Below, piece after piece: positions 61,638 to 64,000 of a DNA stretch of 64,000 bases. Within the stretch, counting starts at the first letter, position 1. The number at the start of each line of letters is the position of its first letter. Source of the DNA: Amycolatopsis arida (GTDB lineage Bacteria > Actinomycetota > Actinomycetes > Mycobacteriales > Pseudonocardiaceae); assembly GCF_900115565.1 (NCBI RefSeq), contig NZ_FOWW01000006.1, positions 186,001 to 250,000 on the forward strand. Reading direction: 5' to 3'. A program made the translations under genes and the position numbers. The notes under the pieces were generated by a model. That model saw only the letters and a list, made by a program, of their open reading frames with translations. It had not been told where the DNA came from and did not search any database.

Positions 61638-62799
61638 GCTAACGCGCTACCTGTCGGGGGCCGCCTCTGCCCGTGCGGGCGACGAGATGTCCGGGCCGGC
61701 ACTGCTGGTGCTCGCGCTGGCCGCGACCGGCTCGGTCGCCACGGCGTCGACCCTGCTGGCCGGGCTGACCGTCGCCGCGGCGGTCGGCGGCCCCGTGCTC
61801 GGCGCGTTGCTCGACCGCAGCGCCCGGCCCGGCCGGCTCCTGGCCGGCGCGCTCGCCGCCTACGCGACCGGCCTGGTGTTGCTGCTGGCCGGCGCCGGGC
61901 ACCTGCCCACGGCCGCGCTGCTCGCCGTCGCCGTGCTCACCGGCGTGCTCAACCCGGCGCTGTCCGGCGGCTGGACCGCGCAGCTGCCCCTGGTCGCCGC
62001 CGGCCCACGGTTCGCTCGGGCCACCGCGCTGGACGCCATGACCTTCAACGCCGCCGGCCTGGTCGGGCCGGCGCTGGCCGGGCTGCTGGCCGACCTCGCC
62101 GGCGCACCGGCCGGCATGGTCGGCGCCGTGGCGCTGGTGACCGCCGCGCTGCCGGCCGCGGTGACGCTCCCCCGGCGGCCCCACCCGGATCGGCCTCCGC
62201 TGATCCACGGCCTGCGCGCCGGCGTCCGGGCCCTCGCGGCCAGCCGACCGCTGCTCGCCGCGACCACCGCGTCGGTCGTGTCGATGGTGGGCAACGGCCT
62301 GTTCGTGGTGTGCTCCCCGCTGCTCGGCGCCCGGCTCCTCGGTGACCCCGGCCGCGGCGCGCTGCTGCTCGCGGCGGTGGCCGCGGCGGCGTTGCTGGCC
62401 AACGCGGCACTCGCCCGGCGGCCGGGCGGCTATCGGCCGGACCCGCTGGTGCCGCTGAGCGGCCTGCTGATCGGCACCGGCGTCGCGGTCACCGCGCTGG
62501 CCACCTCGCCGGCGCTCGTGGTCGCCGCCGTACTGCTCGTCGGCCTCGGCGAGGGTCCGCAGCTCACCGCGCTGTTCGCGATCCGGCACCGGGAGGCGCC
62601 CGACGCCGTTCGCGCGCAGGTGTTCACGACCGGGGCGAGCGTGAAGCTCACCGGCTTCGCCCTCGGATCCGCGCTCGCCGGCCCGCTCGCGGCATGGTCG
62701 GTGCCCGGCTGCCTGCTCGTCGCGGCGGCCGTGGAACTGCTGGCCGCGCTGACCTTCCTGGCCTGCCGGGCCGGCAGGGCCCCCGTGCGGGCCGGCTAG
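61621..62799 (+). CDS. MFS transporter under CGNR control
   Basis: The 392-residue protein has about 12 hydrophobic helices, with GALLDRSARPGRLL as the loop between helices 2 and 3, and resembles drug or sugar exporters of the MFS_1 group. GTG 61621 is seven bases after the TAACGT -10 box (61608-61613), a leaderless start. The last bases overlap the stop of the convergent Rv2175c-like gene. Substrate unknown; the divergent regulator implies induction by it. Confidence 0.9.
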   Translation: MTRRYTLTRYLSGAASARAGDEMSGPALLVLALAATGSVATASTLLAGLTVAAAVGGPVLGALLDRSARPGRLLAGALAAYATGLVLLLAGAGHLPTAALLAVAVLTGVLNPALSGGWTAQLPLVAAGPRFARATALDAMTFNAAGLVGPALAGLLADLAGAPAGMVGAVALVTAALPAAVTLPRRPHPDRPPLIHGLRAGVRALAASRPLLAATTASVVSMVGNGLFVVCSPLLGARLLGDPGRGALLLAAVAAAALLANAALARRPGGYRPDPLVPLSGLLIGTGVAVTALATSPALVVAAVLLVGLGEGPQLTALFAIRHREAPDAVRAQVFTTGASVKLTGFALGSALAGPLAAWSVPGCLLVAAAVELLAALTFLACRAGRAPVRAG

Positions 62800-63164
62800 A
62801 ACGCCATGGCCTGCGCGCGCCGCTTGACCTCGGTGCCGTGGCTGGTGCGCAGGGCGTTGATCGGCGTGACCCCGGGGAGGGTGTCATCGGCGGCGAACAG
62901 CCAGCGCAGCATCTCGGTGCGCCCGAAGCCCGCGTCGGCCAGCACCGTCAACGTGCCGGCGAGCCCCTTCACCAGCCCGTCCTTGCTCACGAAGTCCGCC
63001 GGCACCATCAGCTCGCCGTTCCGCCGCACGGCGATCAGGTGCCCATCGCGCAACAACTGCCGCACCTTGTTCATCGAGATCCCGAGCACCCTGGCCACCT
63101 CGTCCAACGGGAGGACGACGACCTCGGGACCGAGCACGTCATCAGCGACTGGAATCGCACTCAC
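62796..63164 (-). CDS. Rv2175c-like DNA-binding protein
   Basis: The 122-residue protein has a MerR-like helix-turn-helix (VVLPLDEVARVLGISMNKVR, QLLRDGHLIAVRRNGE) and the C-terminal AGTLTVLADAGFGRTEMLRW of the Rv2175c family. In M. tuberculosis Rv2175c is phosphorylated by PknL, encoded next door as here; phosphorylation changes DNA binding. GTG 63164. The gene is divergent from the kinase gene with 135 bases between. Confidence 0.9.
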   Translation of the reverse strand: MSAIPVADDVLGPEVVVLPLDEVARVLGISMNKVRQLLRDGHLIAVRRNGELMVPADFVSKDGLVKGLAGTLTVLADAGFGRTEMLRWLFAADDTLPGVTPINALRTSHGTEVKRRAQAMAF

Positions 63165-63299
63165 GCCTCTTACCCTGCCATATTCCACCGCTTCGGGACG
63201 ATCTTCGCTCGAGCGGGCTAACCTGGCGCGGACCCAGGACGCCCGGTGTCTTCGCGGGGGCCGCCCACGGATTTCGCCGCCGTCCGTAGGATTCGCCGT

Positions 63300-64000
63300 G
63301 TGACACGCACCGATCCCGCCCTCCTCGGGGCCCTGCTGGACCGCCGCTACCGGGTGGACCGGCTGCTGGCCCGGGGCGGGATGTCCGCGGTGTACCGGGG
63401 CGTGGACACCCGCCTGGACCGCCCGGTGGCCATCAAGATCATGGACGCCCGGTTCGCCGCCGACCGCTCGTTCGTGGAGCGCTTCGAGCGGGAGGCCCGC
63501 TCGGCCGCCCGACTGCACCACCCGAACGTCGTCGCCGTGCACGACCAGGGCGTGGACACCGGCGCCGAGGAGGACCGGGCGTTCCTGGTGATGGAGCTGG
63601 TCGACGGCGGCACGCTGCGCGATTTGCTGGACGCCCGCGGCGCGCTCGACGTCCACCTCGCGCTCAGCGTGGCCGAACCGGTGCTCGCGGCGCTGGCCGC
63701 CGCGCACGCCGCCGGGCTGGTGCACCGCGACGTCAAGCCGGAGAACGTGCTCATCGGGCACGGCAACGACGGGTCCGGCGTGGTCAAGGTCGGTGACTTC
63801 GGCCTGGTCAGGGCGGTGGCCAGCGCCGGCACCACCAGCTCGAGCGTCATCCTCGGCACGGTCGCCTACCTCTCGCCCGAGCAGGTGGCCACCGGCGCGA
63901 CCAGCGAGCGCGGCGACGTCTACTCGACCGGCATCCTGCTCTACGAGATGCTCACCGGCCAGCCGCCCTACACCGGGGACACCGCGCTGTCGGTGGCCTA
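63300..64000 (+). CDS. pknL: Serine/threonine protein kinase, PknL-like (3' truncated by window)
   Basis: The visible 233 residues are a Hanks-type kinase domain: LLARGGMSAVYRGVD (Gly loop), VAIKIM (Lys), LVHRDVKPENVLI (HRD), VGDFGLVRA (DFG) and GTVAYLSPEQV (activation end). The transmembrane and later parts lie beyond the window. GTG 63300 has TAGGAT (63287-63292) seven bases upstream, a leaderless start. Pairing with the Rv2175c-like gene supports the PknL assignment. Confidence 0.9.
   Translation, partial: MTRTDPALLGALLDRRYRVDRLLARGGMSAVYRGVDTRLDRPVAIKIMDARFAADRSFVERFEREARSAARLHHPNVVAVHDQGVDTGAEEDRAFLVMELVDGGTLRDLLDARGALDVHLALSVAEPVLAALAAAHAAGLVHRDVKPENVLIGHGNDGSGVVKVGDFGLVRAVASAGTTSSSVILGTVAYLSPEQVATGATSERGDVYSTGILLYEMLTGQPPYTGDTALSVA

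Noticed and set aside
1-64000. tRNA or rRNA genes
   Set aside because: GGTTCGAA-type T-loop strings were checked (for example near 40 and 50737) but none had an acceptor stem or anticodon arm; the second is part of a LexA box.

Overview
This is a very GC-rich (roughly 72%) chromosomal segment of a high-GC Gram-positive bacterium in the order Pseudonocardiales/Mycobacteriales, most likely a Pseudonocardiaceae. The evidence is mycobacterium-like synteny (a recA-recX / miaB / DUF349 / miaA / dapF / hflX block, a four-gene Sdh1-type operon, and a metF / idsA / Rv2175c-like / pknL block), a mycothiol-type protein family, LexA boxes of the actinobacterial TCGAAC-N4-GTTCGA type, and many start codons placed 6-7 nt after a TANNNT -10 box, which indicates leaderless mRNAs. 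No rRNA, tRNA, CRISPR array or prophage was seen.

Layout. 0.3-11.0 kb: a secreted propeller-like protein, hflX, a winged-helix regulator divergent from an MFS exporter with a perfect palindromic operator between them, dapF, miaA, a ring-cleavage-dioxygenase-like gene, DUF349, a small membrane protein and miaB. 11.1-14.7 kb: gluABCD-type glutamate/amino-acid ABC importer with an intercistronic hairpin after the binding-protein gene. 14.7-16.0 kb: a low-GC scar with a truncated secreted-protein gene, ISL3-type transposase debris and a Cys-rich secreted-type ORF. 16.0-20.0 kb: sdhB-sdhA-membrane anchor-small ORF on the minus strand, with a CRP-like site upstream. 20.0-22.7 kb: edd-eda, the Entner-Doudoroff pair.

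22.7-29.9 kb is a decayed zone: an argJ 3' remnant, an unidentified remnant, a class B penicillin-binding lipoprotein (intact), a frameshifted DUF2332 gene, a shattered short-chain dehydrogenase, an intact NAD(P)-epimerase and an aldo/keto reductase remnant. 29.9-34.3 kb: a lipase-maturation-factor-like membrane protein, recX, recA (with a LexA box and a RecA-NDp/PafBC-type promoter), DUF3046 and a tiny membrane protein. 34.3-46.4 kb: a membrane-anchored Hsp70-like protein, VOC protein, the giant Lhr-type helicase, DUF6221, peptide deformylase and a large secreted subtilase.

46.5-53.2 kb: an aminoglycoside-phosphotransferase-fold kinase, an ACT-GNAT fusion, a broken VOC gene, an SOS-controlled HEPN plus mycothiol-dependent-isomerase-fold operon, YbaK-type deacylase, GNAT and EamA transporter. 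53.2-64.0 kb: DUF885 peptidase-like protein, metF, a PIG-L deacetylase, polyprenyl synthase plus phytoene-desaturase-like pair, an F420-type LLM oxidoreductase, a frameshifted membrane protein, a CGNR regulator/MFS divergent pair sharing a second perfect palindrome, an Rv2175c-like DNA-binding protein and the 5' part of a PknL-like kinase that runs off the end.

The strongest unexplained structures are four tandem arrays of a 21-bp unit placed near 22.8, 31.6, 41.6 and 53.1 kb, each directly downstream of a stop codon; the LexA-controlled HEPN operon; and the two regulator/exporter palindromes. Coordinates of motifs were read by eye; family assignments come from motif recognition and memory, not from searches.
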